DNA of 64,000 nucleotides from Taklimakanibacter deserti. Lineage in GTDB: Bacteria > Pseudomonadota > Alphaproteobacteria > Rhizobiales > Aestuariivirgaceae. The notes beneath the pieces are model-generated. The model was given only the letters and a program-made list of their open reading frames with translations, was not told the origin of the DNA and searched no databases. Positions 1 to 11,200 of the stretch are shown here, piece after piece. The stretch lies in assembly GCA_003574785.1 (NCBI GenBank), contig QORU01000007.1:310001-374000 (forward strand), written 5' to 3'. A program made the translations under genes and the position numbers. Positions within the stretch are counted from its first letter, which is position 1; each line of letters opens with the position of its first letter.

Positions 1-868
1 CGATGACGCCGATCGGCAATCCGCCGCCGCACGCCTTGCCCAGTGTCGCGAAGTCAGGTGTGATGCCGAAATATTCCTGACCGCCGCCATAGGCCAGGCG
101 GAAGCCGGTGACCATCTCGTCCAAAGCGAACAGCACGTTGCACTCGCGGCAAACCTCTAGAAGGGATTTGAGATAGGCGCCAGCCTCGCGCTGAGGGTTC
201 GAATGCTGGACGGGCTCGATGATCACCATCGCCAGCTCATCCTTGTTGGCGCGGATGATGTCGAACGCACTGGGATTGCGATAGGGGAGAGGAACGATCA
301 GATCGCGAATTGCTTTCGGGATACCGGTGCTGATCTCGACGCCGGACGGCCGCTCCCGGGAGTCGACAGCGGTCGGCGCAACCATGCAGTAGTCGTGCAT
401 GCCGTGCCAATAGCCGTCGAATATGCCGATCTTTTCCTTGCCCGTGAACGCACGCGCTGCGCGCATCGCATAGCCGGTCGCCTCGGACCCCGAGTTGCAG
501 AACAGAAGACGCTCGGCGCATGGAATGGCGTCCTGCAAGAGTTGAGCGAGTGGAAGCTGTTCTTCGGAGTGAATGCCGAAATGCCATCCCGATCCGGAGA
601 TCCTGGAAATCGCCGCCGCGATCTCCGGGTGCCGATGACCCAGGACGCAGACGCCGAACCCCATGCAGGTGTCTATGTACGTGTTGCCGTCGATATCCGT
701 GAGCGTCGCGCCTTCGCCCGAGTCGATATAGATGGGATGCGGCAAATAGAGATTGGCGCGCATGCCGGAGAACAGGATGCTCTCCCGATCACCGGTCATG
801 GCCTGACACTTCCTTGTCTTGGCCAACATTTCGGTGATGGCGCCCTCGAAGCGTGATCGTCCCGTCAT
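1..868 (-). CDS. class III aminotransferase, glutamate-1-semialdehyde aminomutase-like (partial)
   Basis: This is the N-terminal 289 codons of a PLP-dependent class III aminotransferase; the gene runs off the left edge of the window. Visible motifs are the glycine/serine cofactor loop (CNSGSEAT, about residue 126), the pyridine-binding aspartate in LFALDEMVTGFR, and the Schiff-base lysine K278 in ATLGKACGGGLPIG, the layout of HemL-type enzymes. The ATG at 868 was chosen because the reading frame closes upstream; a second ATG about 23 codons in is possible. No heme genes lie next to it, so a catabolic or secondary-metabolite aminotransferase is as likely as HemL. The substrate cannot be read from the sequence. 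Confidence 0.85.
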   Translation of the reverse strand, partial: MTGRSRFEGAITEMLAKTRKCQAMTGDRESILFSGMRANLYLPHPIYIDSGEGATLTDIDGNTYIDTCMGFGVCVLGHRHPEIAAAISRISGSGWHFGIHSEEQLPLAQLLQDAIPCAERLLFCNSGSEATGYAMRAARAFTGKEKIGIFDGYWHGMHDYCMVAPTAVDSRERPSGVEISTGIPKAIRDLIVPLPYRNPSAFDIIRANKDELAMVIIEPVQHSNPQREAGAYLKSLLEVCRECNVLFALDEMVTGFRLAYGGGQEYFGITPDFATLGKACGGGLPIGVI

Positions 869-1094
869 GACCCGTCCCTCATTCTGCCGGCCGCTCCGTA
901 AATGAAGCCGGCCGCGTCCCTTCTTTCGTGCTCAGCCGCTTAGCTGTACGCTGTTTCAAGCAGGTGGGAAATGCAAGACGCGCGACAAGGCGGCCATCCT
1001 GGTTGCCAACGCTTAAGCAGGCAAAGCCCCGGGGAGCCCGCGTCCGTAGGAGCGGTGATTAAATTTCATACAGAAATGAATTCTTGACGATAGC

Positions 1095-1110
1095 GCGCCT
1101 ATATAGGCGC
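1095..1110. promoter_or_regulatory. 16-bp perfect palindrome upstream of a small membrane ORF
   Basis: GCGCCTATATAGGCGC is a perfect 16-bp palindrome in the otherwise gene-poor stretch 869-1190. A TTGACG hexamer lies at 1084-1089 but no -10 at normal spacing is obvious. It may be an operator or promoter element for the ORF at 1191. Apart from this, 869-1190 holds nothing I can name. Confidence 0.35.
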
Positions 1111-1190
1111 CTGTCTGGAAAGAGGCCCCAGAACCCTTCTTCGGAAGGAGCCACAATTGTCCGCGCGCTGGAAGCGCAAATAGGTTTGCC

Positions 1191-1325
1191 ATGTCGGTAA
1201 AAATTGAGTCCGCCGATAAATCCGAGATTGTCGGAATCCTCCTTCGAATATTCGCAGGCGCGCTTATCGTCGGCCTGCTGATCGTCTGGCCGGCGCTTGA
1301 AATCCTGAGTGCTGCATGGACATGA
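1191..1325 (+). CDS. 44-residue single-pass membrane micro-protein (hypothetical)
   Basis: This ATG-to-TGA frame encodes 44 residues: a charged N-terminus (about residues 1-13) followed by a hydrophobic helix (about 15-40, ILLRIFAGALIVGLLIVW) and a short tail, as in a small inner-membrane protein. It lies convergent to the 1356-2060 gene, 30 bases from its stop. The ribosome-binding site is weak: a GGAAGGAG lies about 40 bases upstream, too far for this start. Function unknown; the composition, not homology, is the argument for it being real. Confidence 0.4.
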   Translation: MSVKIESADKSEIVGILLRIFAGALIVGLLIVWPALEILSAAWT

Positions 1326-1355
1326 AGCCCAGAACCGTGCGGTGAACCCGCCTTT

Positions 1356-2060
1356 TCAGGACGTGTGCGACGATGATGGCGGATCGTCAGCAACCGGATC
1401 GGCGCCCAGGCCCATGCCACCCGCCATCGCGCCGCCGCCCATCCCCCCGCCGCCCTGCCCCGAGCCCCTCTTGTCGCGATCGCCTTTGTCGCGCGCGCCG
1501 GCGCCGGACGGCCGGGTCGGGCCCTGCATGGGAATCTCGAGATCAGGCGGGATCGGCGCAAGATCGAGCGCTTCGCGAATGAAGGCGCGCAGCGAAACCA
1601 CCAGTTCATGCGTGTGGACCGGACGTCCGGCCACCAGCTCGCGCGCCGCGCGCTCCGCCAGCCGCACCTGCTCTTCGGTGCCGAGCAGGATGATGTCGGA
1701 CAATGCTGCCTCGACCGCATCGCGGATGCGGCGGGACCGATCGGAGCCCAAGGTGCCTTCGGCGGCGGGACTCAGCGGCGCCCCAGGCTCACCCTCCGGC
1801 GCAGGCTCGCCGTCGCGGCGCAACTGCTTCAGATGCGTCGGATCGACGGTCAGGATACCGGTGAACGAACCGCCCAGCGCCTTGTAGGCCGCAATCAGCG
1901 TACGCAACCGCTCGTTGATCTGGCGGTTCATGCGCTCGCGGCGCTGCTGAATGGTGAACATCATCAGCAGGCGAATGCCCATCCCGATCAGCGTGATCAG
2001 CGCCAGGCCAAGCAAGGTGGTGAGAAGGCCGTACCAGGAACTGAAATCGATATTGCGCAT
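1356..2060 (-). CDS. membrane-anchored hypothetical protein with Gly-rich tail
   Basis: A 234-residue protein with one transmembrane helix near the N-terminus (about residues 10-36), then a basic QQRRERMNRQINERLR stretch typical of a cytoplasmic face, a helical soluble domain (about 45-170), and a low-complexity Gly/Met-rich tail with repeated GGGMGGG-like runs. The ATG at 2060 follows an AGGGTCACC ribosome-binding site. I do not recognise the family. The tail may be disordered. The long antisense frames over this gene are products of its GC-rich codons. Confidence 0.7.
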   Translation of the reverse strand: MRNIDFSSWYGLLTTLLGLALITLIGMGIRLLMMFTIQQRRERMNRQINERLRTLIAAYKALGGSFTGILTVDPTHLKQLRRDGEPAPEGEPGAPLSPAAEGTLGSDRSRRIRDAVEAALSDIILLGTEEQVRLAERAARELVAGRPVHTHELVVSLRAFIREALDLAPIPPDLEIPMQGPTRPSGAGARDKGDRDKRGSGQGGGGMGGGAMAGGMGLGADPVADDPPSSSHTS

Positions 2061-2238
2061 GGTGACCCTATCAGCCTGCCCGCCTTGACCGGACCCTGCT
2101 CAGCACCCGGCGGATATAGCACAGCCTTGCAGGGGCAAAAACGGCGGGCGGGCGAAAGGCTTCGCTCCTGACGGCACCGGATTGCTGTCCGGTCACGCGC
2201 GCGATAGGCTCCCACCGGGCAGACGAGTGGAGGCGTTC

Positions 2239-2424
2239 ATGGCAAGGATGATAACGCTCAAGGAAATGGGGCGCCCGTTCTTCGTATTGGTCAATGCGGA
2301 CGCGATCAGCTACGTCCGGCCGTATTCGGCCGATTACGGCTCGACCATCGTGTTCGACCACGGAAACAGCCTCGCGGTGGAGGACGCGCCCATCGACATC
2401 CTGTCCAAGATTTCGACGGCATAG
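2239..2424 (+). CDS. small 61-residue protein, FlbD-like in outline
   Basis: This short protein begins MARMITLKEMGRPFFVLVNA and continues as alternating strands ending in a helix (PIDILSKIS). The pattern, an initial strand, a GRPFFVNAD turn, a DHGNSLAVED strand and a short helix, recalls the FlbD/LytTR-like small beta proteins, but the match is weak. The ATG at 2239 has a well-placed GTGGAGGCG Shine-Dalgarno sequence and is preferred over an upstream in-frame start at 2182. No flagellar genes are nearby, so a regulatory role is only a guess. Confidence 0.55.
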   Translation: MARMITLKEMGRPFFVLVNADAISYVRPYSADYGSTIVFDHGNSLAVEDAPIDILSKISTA

Positions 2425-2462
2425 ATATCAGGCGCACCGAAACCGGAAGCGCAAAGCAATGC

Positions 2463-2897
2463 CTATTTCGCGCGCTTGAGCTGGCCGCAGGACGCAACTA
2501 TGGCCTGCGAAGGGCCGAGGCTGGTCTGCGTGTAGCAGAGGTCCACGAGCTCCGGATTGCTGATGTCGGCGTCCATCGAGCCGTCCGTATCGGCAGCGAG
2601 AAACCTCTTCCCGTCGGCCGTGATCGTTCCCACGAACGGATCCTTGCTCTCGGGCTTGGACCAGGAGCTGCCCCAGACCAGCCGTCCGTCCTGGCCCACG
2701 ATATCGACCGTGAATTCGATCTGCCGGATGCGCGGTGGGTCGGCGATCGTCTCGTTGCCCGGATGGTGCGGGTTGTGACCAAGGATCGCGGTCTTGAAGG
2801 GGCCCGTCCATGTCCCCTTGAGGTCCGGCAAGCTCTCCGCATAGGCGCCGGCCGCCGTCATGATCATCGCGAGCACAGCAATCATCAGCCTCTTCAT
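2463..2897 (-). CDS. secreted small beta-rich protein (hypothetical)
   Basis: A 144-residue protein with a clear Sec signal peptide (MKRLMIAVLAMIMTAAGAYA, cut before ES). The mature part starts LPDLKGTWTGPFKT and is rich in alternating strands, consistent with a small beta-barrel of the lipocalin/avidin kind; two cysteines near the C-terminus could form a disulfide. The ATG at 2897 is preceded by GGGAGGAA at good spacing and is preferred over an in-frame start at 2969. Function unknown; probably periplasmic. Confidence 0.65.
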   Translation of the reverse strand: MKRLMIAVLAMIMTAAGAYAESLPDLKGTWTGPFKTAILGHNPHHPGNETIADPPRIRQIEFTVDIVGQDGRLVWGSSWSKPESKDPFVGTITADGKRFLAADTDGSMDADISNPELVDLCYTQTSLGPSQAIVASCGQLKRAK

Positions 2898-3042
2898 CGA
2901 TTCCTCCCGGTTGCGGAACCCAAATCGCCGCGGCCTGCCACCGCACATGGATCGCGCGAGCTTGGGCATGCGCGCGCGATGGTGCCATCTGTTTCAGGCT
3001 TGCGCAATATCGAACCGCCAAAGCGGGCCTGCTTTGCGTGAA

Positions 3043-3522
3043 TCAGATGATCCCGTGCTGCTTCAGAACGGCCTGCTCATCTCCCGATATCCATCCAAAG
3101 ATCTTTGGCGTATCCGCAAGCTGCTGCACCAGGTAATGGACCTCGAAATCAATGGAAATATCCGGTTCGCCGCCGCGGTCATAGATGGCTCGCCAGGCGA
3201 CGTGCGCCAGGCAGTGGTGCTCGTCGATGGATGCGATGCGGACATTGCGCAGCCGCATATCCTTGGTGCCGATCCGGCGATAGTTCTCGAATCCCTGCCG
3301 CATCACCTGCTTCAGCTGCTCGTCATTACGGCCAACATTGACGCCGGCCGGAGACGCAGCCACGAAGGCCCCAGCGTATGAGGATGTCACCTCGTCCATG
3401 TCGGCTTCACCGCCAAGCGCCCTTCGGAACAGCTTCTCGTAGCGCTCAAACAGCTCCCCTACGCTTTTCTCCACATGGCGCCTCCGCAGCGGGCCTTCCC
3501 GGCCGGAAATGTCCTGTACCAT
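3043..3522 (-). CDS. NTF2-like (SnoaL-fold) hypothetical protein
   Basis: About 159 residues with the size and pattern of a cone-shaped NTF2/SnoaL protein: N-terminal helices (VGELFERYEKLFRR), a central HHCLAHVAWRAIYDRGG strand pair and a terminal sheet (FEVHYLVQQ, KIFGWISGDEQ). Such proteins act as small-ligand binders, isomerases or partners, and no catalytic residue can be assigned safely. The start at 3522 (MVQDIS) was preferred over 3531 because GGAAG then has usable spacing. It is divergent from glgP; the roughly 90-base gap presumably holds both promoters. Confidence 0.6.
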   Translation of the reverse strand: MVQDISGREGPLRRRHVEKSVGELFERYEKLFRRALGGEADMDEVTSSYAGAFVAASPAGVNVGRNDEQLKQVMRQGFENYRRIGTKDMRLRNVRIASIDEHHCLAHVAWRAIYDRGGEPDISIDFEVHYLVQQLADTPKIFGWISGDEQAVLKQHGII

Positions 3523-3612
3523 GATTGTCATCTTCCTGGTCTCGAATGTCCCGCCGGGCGGGGATTTGCCCGGAAAACACCGTGGGAGTATGGCAGTTCA
3601 AGGGGAACTCAG

Positions 3613-6099
<2,487 letters not shown>

Positions 6100-6134
6100 G
6101 GGTGGCCTGAGCCGTCGCCGATGCGAAGCCCGCT

Positions 6135-6548
6135 CTATCTCGCCTTGAGAGCGATGACACGCATTACCGTATCGACTTGACCAGGGTTGGTAACTTCCCT
6201 CGTCTCGCCCGTAACGCCGACAAAGACGCCACCGGCCGGGACCCTGAACTCCCTGCCCTTCTTGACCCGAAGCTCTCCTTCGAGGACGTGATAGATCGTG
6301 TCGAACCTTATTTTCTCCGGCGGAAAACCCGCGCCGGGCGCAACGACATAGTCGGTCATCACGATGGACCGGTAATTCGGCAATGCCGCCGGCCACCTGC
6401 CCAAGTCGATCCGCCTCACACCCGGCATGACTTCCAGACCGGCGTGTCTCGCATAGATCTCAGACTTTGCCGAACCAGGAAATAGAGCTGCCGGAGCGAA
6501 AATCGTCGCGCCAAGCGTTATTGCGGTGCGACGATCCATGGTTGCCAT
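6135..6548 (-). CDS. exported cupin-domain protein
   Basis: A 137-residue single-cupin protein with an export signal of Tat-like form (MDRRTAITLGATIFAPAALF). The cupin core shows FDTIYHVLEGELRVKKG and PAGGVFVG, the positions of cupin motifs 1 and 2, though the canonical metal-binding HxH is not conserved, so metal binding is doubtful. ATG 6548 is preceded by GGAGGATGATC. It is convergent with glgP. A ligand-binding or redundant isomerase role in the periplasm is possible; no substrate can be read. Confidence 0.7.
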   Translation of the reverse strand: MATMDRRTAITLGATIFAPAALFPGSAKSEIYARHAGLEVMPGVRRIDLGRWPAALPNYRSIVMTDYVVAPGAGFPPEKIRFDTIYHVLEGELRVKKGREFRVPAGGVFVGVTGETREVTNPGQVDTVMRVIALKAR

Positions 6549-6725
6549 GATCATCCTCCATGATGGAGCCCGCCGAACACCGCCGTTGAAAACAAGCTCC
6601 CAGGTCTCGCTGGAGTCAAGGAAATTGCCGCATTCTCCTGCCACCGGCGGCTCATTGACTTCGTGGGCGAAGGGATGGGATTCTGGGAACGGGGAGGCCG
6701 CAGATCCAATGAACGGAGATCGAGG

Positions 6726-7151
6726 TTGAGAACAGTCCTTCTGGCGTTGTCGTTCGCCGGCGCGGCCTCTGTTGCGCTTGCAGCCTCGGAGCCTGCCCCA
6801 CCGCCCGAACTCGACGCCCTACGCAAGGACTTGGCCGCCGCGGTGAAGGCGCACGACCTTAAAGCGATCGTCGCGCTCTCGCGCTTCCCGGTGGCGTTCA
6901 GCGGCTATGAGGCTCCCGACAAGATCACCGAGGAGGACTTCCTGTCCGACGAGATCCAGTTTTCCAGCCTGTTCTACGAGGGCGGCGAGCAGATCGTGAC
7001 CTGCCTCGCCACGGCCAAGCTGGACTACCAGGCCGAAAACCCCGATTTCCCGGGCAGTCCCTGGTATATCGACTGCGACGGAAACGAATATTATTTCGGA
7101 CTCGTCGACGACAAATGGCGCTTTACGTCGTACATGAACGTCAACGAATAG
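6726..7151 (+). CDS. secreted hypothetical protein (TTG start likely)
   Basis: A 141-residue secreted protein. If translation starts at the TTG at 6726, preceded by GGAG at about 7 bases, the N-terminus is an ordinary signal peptide (RTVLLALSFAGAASVALA) with cleavage before SEPAPPP. A GTG at 6663 would add 21 unlikely residues. The mature part begins with a helix (ELDALRKDLAAAVKAHDL) and contains a Cys pair (residues in IVTCLATA and YIDCDGNEY) that could form a disulfide. It ends KWRFTSYMNVNE. Size and pattern resemble small periplasmic NTF2-like or DUF proteins; function unknown. Confidence 0.6.
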   Translation: MRTVLLALSFAGAASVALAASEPAPPPELDALRKDLAAAVKAHDLKAIVALSRFPVAFSGYEAPDKITEEDFLSDEIQFSSLFYEGGEQIVTCLATAKLDYQAENPDFPGSPWYIDCDGNEYYFGLVDDKWRFTSYMNVNE

Positions 7152-7168
7152 GCGCGCGCATGGCATAA

Positions 7169-7996
7169 CTATTGGCTGTTGTGCTGGCGGGTTCCCGAGA
7201 CCATCTTGGTGCTCGTGGCGTGGACCTTGTGCCAGGGGACGCTGCTCTTCAGCCAACACTTCGACTTCGGTCCCTGGATGTCGGCGGGCACCCAGGTCCA
7301 AGCCTTGCACTGGCTGCTGAGATTGCAAGCCGCCTTGCAAGCGCCAACTGAACCATCCCCAGCCGTCGCACCCTCGGCGAGATCGGAGCCCGGCCGGTCA
7401 ATGCCCTCGATTTGACTCTCGGCCACCATGCCAAGCTTCTCCCGGTGGCGAATGGCCAGGCAATCGACCACGTAGTCGTGCACAAAGACCGATTTGACCG
7501 TCCTATAATCGTCGCCACAGCCGGTGCCCCCGTGAGTACGGCGAAAGACCGAGACCGTAGTGGCGTGACGATTGGCAATAGGCGATGGCGACTGACAGGC
7601 GCTGCGCTCGATCCACCACTTGATGTCGTAGGGCACAGAACCATGTATGCCGAGACTCGTGGAGCACTCGCCGGGTTCATCGTCCGGAGTCAAACGATTG
7701 TCCCAAATCCTGCTCATGCATCGGTGAGCCCGATGCTGAGCCTCGCGCCGACAGCCATTCATCGTCCCCGCACCTTGGCCAACGCCTGCGTTGAAATGAT
7801 CGACGGGAAAATCCGGCTTGAACGACGGGTCAAAATTCGGACGCCGCCCCTTGTCGGAAGGCGCGCGCAGTTCGAAATGCGCCTCGCAGCGACATTCATC
7901 GGCTCTCGCCTCCTCCGGCATCGCAAGAGCGAGCGGCGCTGTGAGAAGTGCAGCAAAGTTGATCACGCGGGATTTCCAACGGATGAGTGGCGACAT
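7169..7996 (-). CDS. secreted Cys-rich protein with C-terminal PAN/apple domain
   Basis: A 275-residue secreted protein. A signal peptide (about residues 1-32) is followed by a Cys-rich region (CRCEAHFELRAP, then several spaced cysteines) of unknown fold. The last 60 residues look like a PAN_4/apple domain: GACKAACNLSSQCKAWTWV followed by CWLKSSVP and a terminal VSGTR, matching the cysteine pattern of the PAN repeats in the gene at 62790-63920. PAN domains bind proteins or glycans outside the cytoplasm. ATG 7996 has a strong AAGGAG site. It lies just downstream, on the same strand, of the giant DUF11 gene and may share its envelope role. Confidence 0.7.
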   Translation of the reverse strand: MSPLIRWKSRVINFAALLTAPLALAMPEEARADECRCEAHFELRAPSDKGRRPNFDPSFKPDFPVDHFNAGVGQGAGTMNGCRREAQHRAHRCMSRIWDNRLTPDDEPGECSTSLGIHGSVPYDIKWWIERSACQSPSPIANRHATTVSVFRRTHGGTGCGDDYRTVKSVFVHDYVVDCLAIRHREKLGMVAESQIEGIDRPGSDLAEGATAGDGSVGACKAACNLSSQCKAWTWVPADIQGPKSKCWLKSSVPWHKVHATSTKMVSGTRQHNSQ

Positions 7997-8236
7997 AGCG
8001 AATCTCCTTGTGCCTTTGGGTCGTCGGTCGTTACTCGCAACTGCAGTCTGGCGGCTGATGCCGCGTACGACGCCGTTGCGTTTCGGAGCTACTCGCCGAC
8101 GCTGCGGAAGACTCGTCTTTGGGGCGCAACTATAGGGCGGCGACGCTGAACTGGACCTGATCGTCCGGTTCAGGCGTGGTTCACGTCGGGTCCGCCGTCG
8201 GGCGCCCGATCCACATGAAGGGGAACGCCGTGGGCC

Positions 8237-11200
8237 TTAGCGCGGCGCTATCCGCCTGCATTTGGGCGGCTTGCCGCGGAAGCCCTTGGGACATTTCTTG
8301 CGCTCGACGATCGGCTTGCATTTGCCGGGTTTGCCGGTCGTGCCCCGCTTGCAGCGGCATTTCGGATAGATGCCGACCGAGTCCGCCTGGCATTTCCTGG
8401 GCGCGATGATGCGCACGCACTTGCCGGGCGTGCCGGTCGTGTCCTGCTTGCAGCGGCAGTCAGGATAGAGGCCGTCGGAATCCGGCGGGCAGGTCGTCTC
8501 GGCTTCGGACGACGCCGGCTGGCACCTTCCATCGAGCACGCGCCACCCCTCCGCGCACGCGCACTCGCCGCCGATGAACCCCACTGTATTTGCCGGGCAT
8601 TTTCCTTCCGGCTGCTTCACGGCTTCCGGCTGCTTCACGGCTTCCGGCTGCTTCACGGCTTCCGCCTGCTTCACGGCTTCCGCCTGCTTCACGTCTTCCG
8701 GCTGCTTCACGGCTTCCGGCTGCTTCACGCCTTCCGGTTGTTTCACCCCTTCCGCCTGCTTCACGCCGCTCTTGCCTTCCGGCTGCTTCAGGACGCTCTT
8801 GCCTTCCGACTGCCTCACGTCCCTCTTGCCTTCCGGCTGCCTCACGTCGCTCTTGCAGCTCTCGCCATCCCAGCTCGACTGGGGCGGGCAGCACTTGCCG
8901 CGAACTTGCTTGCGCGACCAGCCTCGCGGACAGGCGGGCGATGCCGGGGGCGTCAGGCCCAGTCCGCAGAATGTCTTCCCGCGCTTTTCGAAAGGCGCGA
9001 ACCTGGCTTCGGTGACGGTCCCGTCGTCGCCGGCATTTATATTGCCCCGCGTGCCGCCTGCCGGTTCGAGAATCTCGACCTTGTTCTTCAAGCCGCACTT
9101 CGCTGGCTTACCCGCAACGAAACTCACCGGCGCCTCGAGCTCGAGCTTGAGATCGACGCTCTCGCCCGGACCGAGCTCGAGCGGCGGATGGGTGCAGATG
9201 ATCTGCTCGGGATGGCCGGCCGCCGACCGGCCTTGGCAAACCCAGGGCGCCGACCAGCTTCCGTTGGACGGGTCGACGACGGCGCCGCCGAACAGCGTGC
9301 CGCGAAGCTCGATCGCCTCCTCATGGACACCTGGTCCGTTATTGGTGACGGTGATCGTGAACCGGCAATCCTGACCGGCCGCCGCGGTGGTGACGCAGTC
9401 GCCAGCAGCCTGCGTGACAGTCAGGTTCCTCTCGGGGCGACAGAAGGTCTTTCCGTCCTTTTCGAAGGGCGCGAACCTGGCTTCGGCAAAGGCCATATCG
9501 TCGCCGGTACTGGCATTGTCGTGCGTCCCGCCCGCCGGCGCGACAATCTCGGTCTTGCTCGTGTAGCCACACTTCACCTGCGAAGCCGAGGGTGCCACGA
9601 AGCTCATCGGCGCCTCGATCTCGAGCTCGAGGTCGACGCTCTCGCCCGGGCCGAGCTCAACCGGCGGGTGGGTGCAGATACCCTGTTCGGGATAGCCAAG
9701 GAGGGGCTGGCCCAGGCAGGTCCAGGGCGCCGACCAGTTTGCGTTCGACGGCTCTTCGATGGCGCCATCGAAGAGCGTATCGCGAAGCTCGATCGCACCC
9801 TTGTGGACCCCCGGACCTCTGTTGGTGACAGTGATCGTGAACCGGCAATTCTGGCCGCCCGTGGTCGAGTCGCAAGCGCCCGCCGTCTTGGCAATAGTGA
9901 GGTTTCTCTTCTCGCCGGGGTCGGTCTTGAGGCCTCCTCCGCAGAACTTCGCTCCGTCCTTCGCAAACGGCGCGAACGCGACTTGGGCAGAGGCCACATC
10001 GTCGCCCGCATCGACATTCTTCGCGCTGCCGCCCAAGGGCCTCAGGATCTCGACCTTGTTGTCGTAGCCGCACCTCGCCTCGGTGCCCGAAGATGCGGCG
10101 AAGCTCAGCGGCGCCTCGATTTCAAGATCGAGCACGACGCTCTCGCCCGGATCGAGCTCGACCTCGGGATGCGTGCAGATTGCCTGCTCGGGATGACCCA
10201 ATGCCGACTGGACTTCGCACAACCAGGGCGCCGACCAGTTGCCGTTGGACGGCTCGACGATGGCGCCATCGAACAACGTGTCGCGGATCTCGATCGGCGC
10301 GTTGAACACGCCTGGCCCTTGATTGGTCACCGTGATCGCAAATTTCGTGCTCTGTCCGGTCGCGGTGACCCGGCTTGCGCCCACCGTCTTGGTGACGGTC
10401 AGATTGCTCTCCTGCTCTTCGTTCGTCGCAAGCGGCCGGGGCTCGCCGATATTCGACACGAGGCAGACCGCCGGAATGTGGGGGTGGTCGGGCGGAGGAT
10501 GGGGCGCCAGGTAAAGCGTCGATGATCCGGAATCGTCTGCCCAGGCAAGGTTGAGAGGTGTGGGGGCCTTCGGCGCGGCGATATACGCACGGTTCTTGAG
10601 CGCGCATTCCGCAACAGGCCCGAGGGGAATTCTGACGGTTGCCCCGAATTCGACGGATTCGCCGACCCCAAGCTCAGGATTTTCACTTCGGCACTCAGAG
10701 CGCAGCGGTGCCGGCTGTTGGCACGTCCAGTGGACCGGCTGGCTGAGCGAGAGAGCCGCTTTGGGCGGCGCGGAAGGAGGGCCGACCAGCTCATCGACAA
10801 ACTCGATCGGGCTTGTGTGGGCATCCGGACCCGTGTTGGTGATCCTGACCTTCCACTCGCACCGCCACATTTTGCCGGAGACCTGGCAAAATTTCATGTT
10901 CTTGACCCAGCCCGCCGTCTCGAGCTTGAGGTTGCTTTGTTTCGATGCGCAGGCAATCCGGCCCGAGGGCAGGATCACGTCCCTCTGGAGCGGCATGGTG
11001 AGCGAGGCCGTATCATCGCCCTTCAAGCTGTCGAGCGGAGAGCCCCCTCCGGCCTTGCCGATCTTCGCATTCGTCGTGACCTCGCATTTGGTCACGCGTT
11101 CCAAGGGAATCCTGACCGTCCCCGGGATGAACGCGCTCTTGCCCTTGCCGAGCTTGGCATTGGCGCTCGTGCACTGATAGAGATTCGAGCCTGCGACGGG

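Noticed and set aside
8606..8851. CRISPR-like array
   Set aside because: Units are 18 bp head to tail with no unique spacers, they lie inside a coding frame and no cas genes are present.
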